From Paenibacillus sp. BJ-4 (GTDB taxonomy: Bacteria; Bacillota; Bacilli; Paenibacillales; Paenibacillaceae): a stretch of DNA of 64,000 bases. The stretch lies in the NCBI RefSeq assembly GCF_020404765.1, contig NZ_JAIVEM010000005.1, positions 124,001 through 188,000 on the forward strand. Direction: 5' to 3'. This document shows, in pieces, positions 26,672 to 35,393 of this stretch (position 1 is the stretch's first letter; every line of letters starts with the position of its first letter). The position numbers and the translations under genes are program-made. The notes beneath the pieces were generated by a model that was not told the origin of the DNA, did no database searches, and saw only the letters and a program-made list of their open reading frames with translations.

Positions 26672-27274
26672 ATGCTTATTGGTTTGATCAGACATGGATT
26701 GACAGACTGGAATGCGGTGGGTAAAATTCAGGGCCACAGTGATATTCCGTTGAATGAGGAAGGGCGACGACAGGCACGCTTGCTGGCAGAACGATTAAAG
26801 GAAGAACCCTATCATTGGGATGGGCTTATTACAAGCAGCCTCTCCAGAGCGAACGAGACGGGGGAGATTATTGCTTCTGCTCTGCAGCTTCCGCTGCTGG
26901 AGCCGGATGAGCGACTAAGAGAACGTGCTTATGGCCAGGTCGAAGGGATGACACAGGCTGAACGTGAAGAGAAGTGGGGAGTCGACTGGCATCTGCTTGA
27001 TCTGGGACAAGAGAGCGATGAGGCTCTACAGCAGCGCGGTTTGGCTTTTATGGAAGCCATCTGGTCAGAAAATCGGGAGAAAAATCTGCTGGTTGTTTCC
27101 CACGGCGGTTTTTTGGCTAATTTGTACAAGGCCCTGTATCAGGAAAAATATACGGAACGAATTGGAAATTTGTCATTGAGTATACTTCAGCGTGAAGGTG
27201 CCGATTGGACACCACTTTTGTATAATTGTATGAAGCATTTACAAGAAAAAAGTGAATGTAATTCAAAAAGATAA
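26672..27274 (+). CDS. Histidine phosphatase family protein (phosphoglycerate mutase-like)
   Basis: A 200-aa phosphatase with the phosphohistidine motif LIRHGLTDWNAVGKIQGHSD near the N-terminus, ITSSLSRANETGEII, the acid ERAYGQVEGM and the second histidine in VVSHGGFLANLY. The broad-specificity PhoE/GpmB-like group fits its length. ATG 26672 follows GCGGAGGAAACG. Substrate cannot be read from sequence. A strong terminator follows. Confidence 0.88.
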   Translation: MLIGLIRHGLTDWNAVGKIQGHSDIPLNEEGRRQARLLAERLKEEPYHWDGLITSSLSRANETGEIIASALQLPLLEPDERLRERAYGQVEGMTQAEREEKWGVDWHLLDLGQESDEALQQRGLAFMEAIWSENREKNLLVVSHGGFLANLYKALYQEKYTERIGNLSLSILQREGADWTPLLYNCMKHLQEKSECNSKR

Positions 27275-27279
27275 AGAAA

Positions 27280-27321
27280 GGCCACGATATTCTACTTACC
27301 GTAGAAGCCGTGGTCTTTTTG
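27280..27321 (+). terminator. Intrinsic terminator after the histidine phosphatase gene
   Basis: GGCCACG (27280-27286) and CGTGGTC (27309-27315) enclose an inner stem TCTAC (27291-27295) / GTAGA (27301-27305), followed by TTTTTG. Confidence 0.75.
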
Positions 27322-27440
27322 TTTTTTAATTATACCTTTACAAAAAAATAGGTTTAGAGTCTGAACATTCCGTCAAAGCTGTGGGTACAACAGGTAAGAA
27401 TCATTTCCGGATGACAGTCCAGTGGCGAGGCGATGGAACG

Positions 27441-28550
27441 ATGAATCTGGCGGATATGCTGACATTTGCGGATATTGTGCACTTGAACAGAATTGCGGTG
27501 TATTACGATTGTGACTGTAAGCCCAATTCCAAGCATGAGTTGATCCAGGGTATTTTGACGAAGCTCGGCAGCAGCAGTTTTTTTGAGACGCAGGTTAGGG
27601 AGCTGAGGTTGTCAGAAATAAGGTTTTTGAATGCACTGCTGTTCGATGACCGACCTTACTTTAGTATGGAGGAATTGATTGCGATTGCCAAACAATCTGT
27701 CGATGGGGACGTGGATAATGGTGAACGGCCACGGGACATCGTGACCCGTCTGCGCTCTAGCGGCTGGCTGTTCAACGGTTCTACGCACAATACGAGATAT
27801 TTGTACCAAATTCCGTTGGATATGAAGGAGCGCTTTCGCCGTGTTATGGTGCGTGATCTCCAAAACGGAATGTCCCGGGTAAGTGAACCGTCATCGTACC
27901 GGGAAGAGGGACATCTTTTGGCGGAGGATTTACGACTTTTCCTTCAGTACTTGGAGCAGCATGAGGTTCCGCTAAATCCCGAGGGGGCATGGTACCGTCG
28001 CAATCAGCAGCAGCTGATGGAGCATTTGCATATTGCGGAGCCACTGCTGGGCAAGGGAGGCTGGCGTTTCGGATACGGTTCCTCTTTTAAGTTTTATCCA
28101 GACCGAATGGCACTACTGTATGATTATGCCCGTCACTCCAGGTACATTGAGGAGAAGGGAGATCGGGTTGTGCTGACGGCAAAGGGGGAGGCGCAAAGAG
28201 AGCACGCAATAGAGGATGAAATGATGCAGCTATTCAGGTTTTGGTTAAGATTGTATAAAGGAGCTGTTCCCAATCTGCTTTCTCTAGTCTACTGGATTGG
28301 AGAATGTGCCAGGCCCTGGACATCATCAGAGTCGCTTTTTGTACATATCGGGCCGCTGATCCGACCGTTTTACTATGATACGCCCCGTTCGGTCTTTGAT
28401 CAGAGGATCCTCCGAATGATGCTACATCTGGGTATGCTTCGTCAAGGTGACCATCCGATGGAACCATCTGTACAGATGACGGCCTGGGGGCTGAAGCTGG
28501 CAGGGGAGTGCCGCATTGGGCGGAACGACCCGGGTATACGGCTCCATTGA
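27441..28550 (+). CDS. Conserved-looking hypothetical protein, 369 aa
   Basis: I do not recognise a named family. The protein is soluble, mixed helical, without signal peptide or membrane segments. Several stretches look like winged-helix units (for example KHELIQGILTKLG with LSEIRFLNALLFDDRPYFSMEELIAIA, and DRVVLTAKGEAQ). ATG 27441 has only a weak site (GGCGAGG) before it; an in-frame start at 27381 is possible. It lies alone between a terminator and the gamma-carbonic anhydrase gene. DNA or RNA binding is a guess from the winged-helix-like pattern. Confidence 0.65.
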   Translation: MNLADMLTFADIVHLNRIAVYYDCDCKPNSKHELIQGILTKLGSSSFFETQVRELRLSEIRFLNALLFDDRPYFSMEELIAIAKQSVDGDVDNGERPRDIVTRLRSSGWLFNGSTHNTRYLYQIPLDMKERFRRVMVRDLQNGMSRVSEPSSYREEGHLLAEDLRLFLQYLEQHEVPLNPEGAWYRRNQQQLMEHLHIAEPLLGKGGWRFGYGSSFKFYPDRMALLYDYARHSRYIEEKGDRVVLTAKGEAQREHAIEDEMMQLFRFWLRLYKGAVPNLLSLVYWIGECARPWTSSESLFVHIGPLIRPFYYDTPRSVFDQRILRMMLHLGMLRQGDHPMEPSVQMTAWGLKLAGECRIGRNDPGIRLH

Positions 28551-28599
28551 CAAGCAGCATGCATGTTGATAGAATTTCACCCAAAATGAGAGGGTGAAG

Positions 28600-29109
28600 A
28601 TGATGCTGATTCACTATAACGGAAATATGCCACAGCTCCATTCATCTGTCTATGTGGCAGAAGGAGCAAAAATTGTCGGAAAGGTAACGATCGGCCAAGA
28701 TTCCTCCGTATGGTTTAATGCCGTACTGCGCGGGGATATGGCGCCTGTCATCATCGGTGAACGCTGCAATATTCAGGATGGGGTCGTGGGCCATGTGAAC
28801 ACGGACCAGCCTCTGGTGCTGGCGGATGATATTTCGGTGGGACATGCTGCCATTATCCATGGCTGTACGGTAGGCAAAGGCACTTTAATCGGTATGGGGG
28901 CCATTGTACTCAACGGAGCGGAGCTTGGTGAATATGCTTTAATAGGAGCAGGGTCGGTCGTTACGGAAAATACTAAAATACCACCCTATACTCTTTCTCT
29001 CGGTACACCTGCCAAAGTGGTGCGCGAATTGACCGATGCGGATTTGCAGCGGATGTCACGAACGGCACTCAGCTATGTGGCGAAAGGAAAAGAATATAGG
29101 ATCTCTTAA
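28600..29109 (+). CDS. Gamma-carbonic anhydrase family protein (left-handed beta-helix)
   Basis: A 169-aa hexapeptide-repeat protein of the YrdA/PaaY group. Repeats such as GKVTIGQDSSVWFNAVLRGD, IGERCNIQDGVVGHV and GHAAIIHGCTVGKGTLIGMGAIVLNGAELGE build the beta-helix. His residues in GHVNTDQP and GHAAIIHGC match the usual metal ligands. ATG 28600 lies behind GAGAGGGTG; GTG 28594 and ATG 28603 are close alternatives. Many relatives bind metal but have unproven enzyme activity. Confidence 0.85.
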   Translation: MMLIHYNGNMPQLHSSVYVAEGAKIVGKVTIGQDSSVWFNAVLRGDMAPVIIGERCNIQDGVVGHVNTDQPLVLADDISVGHAAIIHGCTVGKGTLIGMGAIVLNGAELGEYALIGAGSVVTENTKIPPYTLSLGTPAKVVRELTDADLQRMSRTALSYVAKGKEYRIS

Positions 29110-29131
29110 ACTCATGTTGGAGGTGCATCCT

Positions 29132-29311
29132 ATGGATAAAATGAAGGTTACTTATGAAGTAATGTTGGGCCTGTCTGCTGAAATGGTGTTGGACGAGGCA
29201 TTACGTAAACACCGGAGTGAAAAGCTCTACAAGGATATTGATGAGGCGCTGGCCTCCGGAGATGAAGTAGCTTTCCGTCATCTTACGGATGAGCTGAGAG
29301 CGATGAGTTGA
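29132..29311 (+). CDS. IDEAL-domain small protein, 59 aa
   Basis: A very small protein that is essentially one IDEAL domain: LYKDIDEALASGDEVAFRHLTDEL near the C-terminus fits the family consensus that gave it its name. ATG 29132 follows TTGGAGGTG. In Bacillus the domain occurs in small regulators (such as ComK-interacting proteins) and in YpiB from the same chromosomal neighbourhood. The role here is unknown; protein-protein contact is likely. A terminator follows. Confidence 0.8.
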   Translation: MDKMKVTYEVMLGLSAEMVLDEALRKHRSEKLYKDIDEALASGDEVAFRHLTDELRAMS

Positions 29312-29374
29312 AACGATTTTAGGGAGCTTAGCTAGACATTTCAGACCCATCGTCAGTTCAAGATCATAATCACA

Positions 29375-29406
29375 AACCTGACCGTAGCAGCGGCCAGGTT
29401 TTTTTG
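29375..29406 (+). terminator. Intrinsic terminator after the IDEAL gene
   Basis: AACCTGACCG (29375-29384) / CGGCCAGGTT (29391-29400), one A-C mismatch, six-base loop, then TTTTTTG. Confidence 0.75.
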
Positions 29407-29589
29407 AAGATTATAGAATTTATAAATTTTAGCGGAGCTGATATAATCGCAAGAAAAACTTCCGCTAAGCGCGGTCTGACTTCCGTGAAAGTACGTCGAA
29501 AGACGTTTTTCTTATACGCTTGGATATGGTATAGTTTTGGAAGGATGAGCCTGTGGGGGGTTCTGTCGTATGAACGGAGGATGAAGGAC

Positions 29590-30240
29590 ATGTCGTTATC
29601 TTATTTGTGGAGCCGGTCGTTCCTGACGAGCCGGCCTTTTTTGTGGCTGCTGTTCTGGTGCAATCTGATTGGAACAGTGTATGGGTACATATGGTATGGA
29701 GGACAGCTGGAATATACGCTTAACTATCACCCGCTGTGGCAAATTGTATTTGTGCCTGATAGCCCGACGGCCAGCCTGTTTTTTACGATCTCTATCGTAT
29801 TCCTGCTTTATCCTCCACGCTTCAAGAGCTTGAAGGTGATCCGTCAGATCATGGAGGCGTTGGCTGTCGTTACGAGTGTAAAGTACGGTATCTGGGCCTC
29901 GACTATTATTTTTTGGGGTGTGGCGCAGGGGGACCATATGATATGGCAGGATTGGATGCTGGTGGCTTCTCATACGGCAATGGCAGTCGAAGCGCTGCTG
30001 TTTGTACGTTTTTTTACCTGCAAATGGATAGCTTTAGGATTAGCCGCTTTGTGGACATTGTTAAATGATACGATGGATTATACATTTGGCATATATCCGT
30101 ATCTACCGCAGCAGCTAACAGATGATGTATCGCAAGTACGTGCTTTTACCTATATGCTGACTCTTTTCAGTATCGTAGCGGGATGGCTTGCCATGCTGGC
30201 GCGCAATCAAAAGGCATTATCTCATCGAAATACAGCTTGA
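29590..30240 (+). CDS. ypjA: DUF1405 membrane protein YpjA
   Basis: A 216-aa integral membrane protein with about six hydrophobic helices, starting SRPFLWLLFWCNLIGTVYGYIWY. Loop features WGVAQGDHMIWQDWML and DTMDYTFGIYPYLP are typical of the YpjA/DUF1405 family. Biochemical function is unknown. ATG 29590 is chosen because CGGAGG ends nine bases before it; ATG 29581 abuts that site. An extended -10 TGGTATAGT (29527-29535) lies upstream. Position before ypjB is as in Bacillus. Confidence 0.82.
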   Translation: MSLSYLWSRSFLTSRPFLWLLFWCNLIGTVYGYIWYGGQLEYTLNYHPLWQIVFVPDSPTASLFFTISIVFLLYPPRFKSLKVIRQIMEALAVVTSVKYGIWASTIIFWGVAQGDHMIWQDWMLVASHTAMAVEALLFVRFFTCKWIALGLAALWTLLNDTMDYTFGIYPYLPQQLTDDVSQVRAFTYMLTLFSIVAGWLAMLARNQKALSHRNTA

Positions 30241-30326
30241 GTCGTAGCCTGGTTTCAAACGATTCACCTAAAGCCAGTTCTAGTCCCGGTAACCTTGCCA
30301 TACAGTAAGGTGAGGAGGGATGTCCC

Positions 30327-31172
30327 ATGATTTGGGGTCGGGGGTTTCGTATTACGTTATGTGTAGTTTCGAGTATTGTGTTATCTATGGTCCTGCTGCT
30401 GTTCGTCTGCGTCCCTCCAGGTATAGCGGTAGCACGTGATCAGTCAAAGCCTGCTGATAATGCAAAAGAAATTCAAAAACTGGATCAAGCCGCTGCGATA
30501 TTGTACAGGGATGTAATGGACGGGAATATTGAAAAAGCGCGCGCGGATGTAGACGAGGTGAGCCGATGGTTCAGCACCGGTCAGGTACAGGCAGCGCTAT
30601 CTGTAGAGGCCATTCATGCTTTATCCGGCAGCATCCTTGAGGTGCAGCAGGCTACACAGTCCGTGCAAGCTTCGCCAGATGAGTGGGTGAAGGCAGCGGC
30701 CAGTTTGCGGCTTGCAACAGATGCACTTGCACATCCGCGCCAGCCCTTATGGCAGCAGTATTATAAAATTTTAAAAGAAGATGTCAGCGGCCTGAACACT
30801 CAGTTTGCAAAAGGTAACATGAAGGGTTTCGCGGCTGGAGCCGCGGTGCTGGAGGATCACTATGAGACGATCCGTACAGCAGCACTGATCCATGGTAAGT
30901 CAAGCGAGGTCGTACGGACCGATTCATGGATTTCCTACGTCAAAGGATTGGGGGATCAGCAAAATGTAGATGCCTCAGCGATTAGGGGGGCATTGGAGCA
31001 AGGGAACCCGACGTTTAATGCCTTGTTTGGACGTGAAAAAGACGCCACTGCTTTGGCGCCATTTATCCCCCGTGAGAGCGAACGCCGTGCGGAATTGGCA
31101 ATCGGGACGATTGTGCTGCTGGTGCTGACTTATGTAGGTTACCGTAAATATCGAACCGGGTTCTCCAGATAA
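30327..31172 (+). CDS. ypjB: Sporulation protein YpjB
   Basis: A 281-aa membrane-anchored protein of the YpjB sporulation family. It has an N-terminal signal or anchor (about residues 8-30), a long helical extracytoplasmic domain (EIQKLDQAAAILYRDVMDGNIEKARAD onward) and a C-terminal membrane helix (LAIGTIVLLVLTYVGY) with a basic tail. ATG 30327 follows GTGAGGAGGG. Mutants in Bacillus affect sporulation mildly; the exact role is unknown. Convergent with ypjC. Confidence 0.82.
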   Translation: MIWGRGFRITLCVVSSIVLSMVLLLFVCVPPGIAVARDQSKPADNAKEIQKLDQAAAILYRDVMDGNIEKARADVDEVSRWFSTGQVQAALSVEAIHALSGSILEVQQATQSVQASPDEWVKAAASLRLATDALAHPRQPLWQQYYKILKEDVSGLNTQFAKGNMKGFAAGAAVLEDHYETIRTAALIHGKSSEVVRTDSWISYVKGLGDQQNVDASAIRGALEQGNPTFNALFGREKDATALAPFIPRESERRAELAIGTIVLLVLTYVGYRKYRTGFSR

Positions 31173-31266
31173 CGCTGAGCAGCCGAATGTTCTGAACTGT
31201 TCGAGCAGTCGCAGCGTGAGCCTTGGATCTGTTCTATATACGTTTGTCCTCGCCCGGATTTCCGGG

Positions 31267-32136
31267 CTATTCTTCTTTGAATCCCTCTCCATGCACATCG
31301 TGCACATCCTGGATGATAATAAACGCTCGAGGATCGACGGACTTAACAATCTGATGCAAACGCCGTATTTCCTGACGAGACACGACACAGTAGGCAACAT
31401 GCTTGGCCTGCTTGGAAAATGCTCCTACAGCGGGAATAATCGTAACTCCCCGATCCATGTCCTTTGTAATCATATCGGCAATATCCATCGTATGGTCACT
31501 GATAATCATAAAAGCTCTGGCTGAATAAGCCCCCTCCTGTATAAAATCAATAATCTTGGACGCGATGAACACGGCAACTAGCGTATAGAGAATTTTTTCT
31601 TTTGGTATGTAAAGTAATGCAGCGCCGATAATGACAATATCAATCACCAGCATAATTCTTCCCATACTCCAGCCAAATTTTCGATTTAAAATACGAGCTA
31701 TAATATCAGAGCCGCCAGTGGTGCCGCCAAAGCGGAATACAATACCTAACCCGGCCCCGAGTGTAACCCCGGCATATAATGAAGAAAGTATAAAATCGTG
31801 TTCGGTCTGAAAGGTCCCCATCCATCCGAAATGAATCATTTTTTCAAACAGCCACAGAAAAAAAGTGAGCGACCCGATTCCTACCCCCGTATATATAATC
31901 TGCTTGCCACCAAGCATTTTCCATCCGATCAAAAATAAAGGAATATTCAGGAGCAATGTGGAGAGAGAGGGTGAAATCGAAAAAGCATAATTCAGCAATA
32001 GGGTAATCCCTGTAATGCCGCCTTCCATCAGTTTACTGGGTATAATGAAATACAGCAGACCGAATGCATAGATAGCCGTCCCGAGCAGAATGGGTAAAAT
32101 CATTTTAAGCTGTTCAATGAATTTGGATATCTTCAT
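31267..32136 (-). CDS. ypjC: YitT family membrane protein (YpjC)
   Basis: A 289-aa protein with about five to six membrane helices in the YitT/DUF161 region (MEGGITGITLLLNYAF, GIVFRFGGTTGGSDIIARIL), followed by a cytoplasmic DUF2179-type domain (AYSARAFMIISDHTMDIADMITKDMDRGVTII). ATG 32136 is preceded by GCGAGGG. Function unknown; a transport role is often suggested. It is divergent from ypjD, so 32137-32348 should hold promoters for both; I see no clear boxes there. Confidence 0.85.
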   Translation of the reverse strand: MKISKFIEQLKMILPILLGTAIYAFGLLYFIIPSKLMEGGITGITLLLNYAFSISPSLSTLLLNIPLFLIGWKMLGGKQIIYTGVGIGSLTFFLWLFEKMIHFGWMGTFQTEHDFILSSLYAGVTLGAGLGIVFRFGGTTGGSDIIARILNRKFGWSMGRIMLVIDIVIIGAALLYIPKEKILYTLVAVFIASKIIDFIQEGAYSARAFMIISDHTMDIADMITKDMDRGVTIIPAVGAFSKQAKHVAYCVVSRQEIRRLHQIVKSVDPRAFIIIQDVHDVHGEGFKEE

Positions 32137-32348
32137 ATAATCCCTCGCAGTAGCAGTTTGGTGATGATCGATTCATGTATTTAGGGTGAGCCGTAGATCC
32201 TTATGTTTAGTATACCTTTTTATGGTAGCTTTAAAAGTCTAATGATTACAAGATGGAGACCGCAAGTTCAATTCAAAAAAAATTTGTTTTAAAATGTGCT
32301 TTACGATAACATATGAATAAACCTGCACATAGGGGGATTGTATGCTTC

Positions 32349-32678
32349 ATGGAAAAATCGTTAAATGATATTCAACGTGAGGTAGATCAGTATATATCTC
32401 AATTCAAGGAAGGGTATTTCAGCCCCTTGGCGATGTTGGCCCGGATGTCTGAAGAAGTCGGAGAACTGGCGAGGGAAGTGAATCACTCCTTTGGCGAAAA
32501 GCCGAAAAAAACGGATGAGGCTGACAATTCCATTGAACTGGAACTGGGGGATATTTTGTTCATCACGGTTTGCTTTGCGAATTCGCTGGGTATAAATTTG
32601 ACCGAGGCTCATGACAAGGTCATGCATAAATTTAACACACGTGACGCGAATCGCTGGACCAAAAAGGACACCGATTAG
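32349..32678 (+). CDS. ypjD: MazG-like nucleotide pyrophosphohydrolase YpjD
   Basis: A 109-aa all-helical pyrophosphatase of the MazG superfamily, expected to hydrolyse (d)NTPs in pool sanitation. The metal-binding acids are visible in MSEEVGELAREVN (ExxE) and LELGDILFITVC (ExxD). The conserved N-terminus SLNDIQREVDQYISQFKEGYFSPLAM supports ATG 32349; AGGGGG lies 12 bases upstream. It begins the dapB-mgsA region, as in Bacillus. Confidence 0.88.
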   Translation: MEKSLNDIQREVDQYISQFKEGYFSPLAMLARMSEEVGELAREVNHSFGEKPKKTDEADNSIELELGDILFITVCFANSLGINLTEAHDKVMHKFNTRDANRWTKKDTD

Positions 32679-32728
32679 GCGTTTTGTACATATGCTGTAC
32701 CAAACCGGTTACCCGGAGGTGCAGTGTC

Positions 32729-33247
32729 ATGAAGGCGGAGGAATACGTTCAGAAAGCTTACCAATGCATTTTGCAAAACGATTTTGAGCAGGCCGTGGAA
32801 TGGTTTGAAAAAGCGATTTCAGCACAGCCTGATCATGCGGAGCATTATTTCCGGTGTTCGGTTACCTATGCTCGCAGTGGACGTTTGGAGCAGGCGCTCG
32901 CCTATGCAGAGCATGCGGTTCGTCTCGCTCCGCACCAGGATGAATATGTGCTTCATCTGCATGCGCAGCAAGCCAGGCAACTTACGGAGAAGGCCAGAAA
33001 GATGCTGGATGTAGAAAAAACTACACCACAGCTGCATCGAGATGCGATCTTGCTGCTGGAACAGGCGATTGCTCTTGATCCGCTATGCGGTGATGCATTT
33101 ATGTTGCTCGCATTGATTTATGATGAATTGAATGAATATAAGCTGGCTGTGCAGGCTGCCCGTGAGGCGGCTGCATTATTTCCTCACAATGTACAGCTTG
33201 CCAATCTCATGAAGAAGTTATGCCAACAGATGAATGAACAAATCTAG
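32729..33247 (+). CDS. Tetratricopeptide-repeat protein
   Basis: A 172-aa soluble protein built of TPR-type helix pairs, for example AYQCILQNDFEQAVEWFEKAISAQPDHAEHYF, then SGRLEQALAYAEHAVRLAPH and LNEYKLAVQAAREAAALFPHN. ATG 32729 follows CCCGGAGGTG. TPRs mediate protein contacts; no partner can be named. It sits between ypjD and dapB. Confidence 0.82.
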   Translation: MKAEEYVQKAYQCILQNDFEQAVEWFEKAISAQPDHAEHYFRCSVTYARSGRLEQALAYAEHAVRLAPHQDEYVLHLHAQQARQLTEKARKMLDVEKTTPQLHRDAILLLEQAIALDPLCGDAFMLLALIYDELNEYKLAVQAAREAAALFPHNVQLANLMKKLCQQMNEQI

Positions 33248-33278
33248 CACGAATTGATGCATAAGGAGTTGTAGGGAA

Positions 33279-34082
33279 ATGTCAGAACCAATAAAAGTAG
33301 CTGTTGTAGGAGCAGCAGGGCGTATGGGCCGTGAGGTTGTCAAGTTGGTTCTCCAGGATGAGGAACTACAGCTTGTGGCCGCAGTGAACAGAACGCACGC
33401 CGGCAGTGATGCCGGCCTTCTCGTCGGACTGAAGGAAGCGGGCATCGCTATTGTAGAGGACGTGGAGCAGGCATTGCTGGATAGTCGACCGGATGTCATG
33501 GTCGATTTTACGGGGCCGCGTTTTGCGTACGCACATACAGCGCTTGCTATCAAGCATGGAGTTCGTCCGGTTATCGGAACCACAGGGTTTACACCCGAAC
33601 AGATTGATGAACTGGACAAGCAGTGCCGGGAACAGCAAATCGGTGGTCTGGTTGCGCCTAACTTCTCCATTGGAGTCATTTTGATGATGCGGTTTGCGGC
33701 TCAGGCGGCAAAATACTTCCCGCATTTGGAAATCATCGAATATCATGGTGACCAAAAATTGGACGCGCCTTCCGGAACAGCCATCAAGACTGCAGAGCTG
33801 ATTGCGGAGCAACGCCAGGAGCTGCGACAGGGCAATCCGGAAGAGGAGGAAACGCTGGAGGGATCACGTGGTGGTTACTATCAAGGCTTTCGTATCCACA
33901 GTGTCCGGCTTCCCGGCGTATTCGCGCAGCAGGAAGTGATATTCGGAGGATTTGGACAATCCCTTAAAATCCGACAGGACTCTTATGAGCGGGCTGGCTA
34001 TATGCCTGGTGTTAAAATCGGTATTCAAAAGGTCATGGAGCAGCCGGGACTTGTGTATGGGTTTGAGCATTACATTGATTAA
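33279..34082 (+). CDS. dapB: 4-hydroxy-tetrahydrodipicolinate reductase
   Basis: NAD(P)H-dependent step of the diaminopimelate/lysine pathway, also supplying dipicolinate for spores. The 267-aa protein has the nucleotide motif VVGAAGRMGREVV and the substrate motif EYHGDQKLDAPSGTAIK. The second histidine of the usual HH pair is Gly here, while the catalytic-side His, Lys and DAPSGTA are kept. ATG 33279 follows AAGGAGTTG. Confidence 0.95.
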   Translation: MSEPIKVAVVGAAGRMGREVVKLVLQDEELQLVAAVNRTHAGSDAGLLVGLKEAGIAIVEDVEQALLDSRPDVMVDFTGPRFAYAHTALAIKHGVRPVIGTTGFTPEQIDELDKQCREQQIGGLVAPNFSIGVILMMRFAAQAAKYFPHLEIIEYHGDQKLDAPSGTAIKTAELIAEQRQELRQGNPEEEETLEGSRGGYYQGFRIHSVRLPGVFAQQEVIFGGFGQSLKIRQDSYERAGYMPGVKIGIQKVMEQPGLVYGFEHYID

Positions 34083-34139
34083 GAATAATGCGAATGAATT
34101 GACGAACGGAATTATAGAATGAGGCAGGAGGAATTTCGA

Positions 34140-34577
34140 ATGTTAAAGATTGCATTTATAGCGCATGATCGTAAAAAGGATGAAATCGTTAATTTTGTAA
34201 CGGCATATGAGCATGTGTTTACAGAGCATCAATTGTATTCAACAGGCACGACAGGTCTGCGCATTATGGAGCAAACGAAGCTTCAAATTCACCGTTTCAT
34301 GTCAGGACCGCTTGGGGGAGACCAGCAAATCGGAGCCTTGGTTGCGCAAAACGAAATGGATATGATTATATTCTTGCGTGACCCGTTAATGGCACAGCCG
34401 CATGAGCCGGATATTAGCGCGTTGCTGCGTCTGTGTGACGTGCAGGGGATTCCTTTGGCAACCAATGTTGCAACGGCTGAAATACTGGTTAAAGCGCTGG
34501 ATCGCGGCGATTTTGCATGGCGTGAGCTGGTACATAAATATAAACCGGGTATTGACGAGCTGGGTGATGTGAAATGA
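34140..34577 (+). CDS. mgsA: Methylglyoxal synthase
   Basis: Converts dihydroxyacetone phosphate to methylglyoxal and phosphate, a bypass that relieves sugar-phosphate stress. The 145-aa protein has the phosphate-binding STGTTG and the active-site [11 protein letters not shown] with the catalytic aspartate, then FLRDPL. ATG 34140 follows an excellent GCAGGAGG. It overlaps bshB1, linking a source of a toxic electrophile to a thiol that detoxifies it. Confidence 0.95.
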   Translation: MLKIAFIAHDRKKDEIVNFVTAYEHVFTEHQLYSTGTTGLRIMEQTKLQIHRFMSGPLGGDQQIGALVAQNEMDMIIFLRDPLMAQPHEPDISALLRLCDVQGIPLATNVATAEILVKALDRGDFAWRELVHKYKPGIDELGDVK

Positions 34578-35266
34578 CGCTGGACATCCTGATTTTTGGA
34601 GCTCATGCCGACGATGCAGAGATAGGCATGGGGGGCACGATTGCCAAGCATACAGCCGCTGGTTTAAAAGTGGGCGTGTGCGATTTGACACGGGCTGAAA
34701 TGTCCTCCAATGGGGATGTAGATACCCGTTTGGCAGAAGCTGAGCACGCATCGAAAGTGCTGGGGCTTGCCGTGCGGACGAATCTAGGACTGCCTGACCG
34801 TGGATTATATGTTACACCTGAGCATGTAGCTGCAGTTACAGCAGAGATCAGGCGTCATGCACCAAAAGTCGTATTTGCTCCGTATTGGGAGGATCGGCAC
34901 CCGGATCATGTCATGTGCAGCAAACTGGTGGAGGAAGCGGTGTTTAACGCCAAGCTACGACGCTTTATGCCGGGAAAACCTGCGGTTCAGGTGGAGCAAT
35001 TATATTTTTATTTTATTAATGACATTGGCAGAACGGACCTGATCGTGGACATCACCGAGCACTATGAAGCCAAGGAGCAATCGCTGTTAAGCTATGCTTC
35101 GCAATTTCAGGCTGCACCAGGTAAGGACACGGTAGCTACGCCGTTAAATCAGGGATATGTGGAGCGTGTAAAAGCCCGGGACTCTTTGTTGGGTCAGCGC
35201 AAACTGATTTCATATGCAGAGGGCTTTGCGTCCAAAACGCCTCATCTGGTTAAGCTATTCACATAA
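34574..35266 (+). CDS. bshB1: Bacillithiol deacetylase BshB1
   Basis: Zinc-dependent removal of the acetyl group from GlcNAc-malate in bacillithiol synthesis. The 230-aa LmbE-fold protein has the metal motif [39 protein letters not shown] and the second metal region [12 protein letters not shown]. It overlaps mgsA by four bases (ATGA). BshA, encoded next, makes its substrate. Confidence 0.93.
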   Translation: MTLDILIFGAHADDAEIGMGGTIAKHTAAGLKVGVCDLTRAEMSSNGDVDTRLAEAEHASKVLGLAVRTNLGLPDRGLYVTPEHVAAVTAEIRRHAPKVVFAPYWEDRHPDHVMCSKLVEEAVFNAKLRRFMPGKPAVQVEQLYFYFINDIGRTDLIVDITEHYEAKEQSLLSYASQFQAAPGKDTVATPLNQGYVERVKARDSLLGQRKLISYAEGFASKTPHLVKLFT

Positions 35267-35393
35267 GGATTCATAAAATTCTTGACATAAGTATGCATAG
35301 AATCCAACGTAAAACGGACAGAGATGTGCACTGCATTAGGTCTGTTACTATTATTAAAAGTCATTTCCGATGAACGGAAGGGGGCAGCTAAAC

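Noticed and set aside
35282..35310. TTGACA at 35282-35287 as a bshA promoter
   Set aside because: No acceptable -10 hexamer at 16-18 bp; the sequence there is AACGTA-like.
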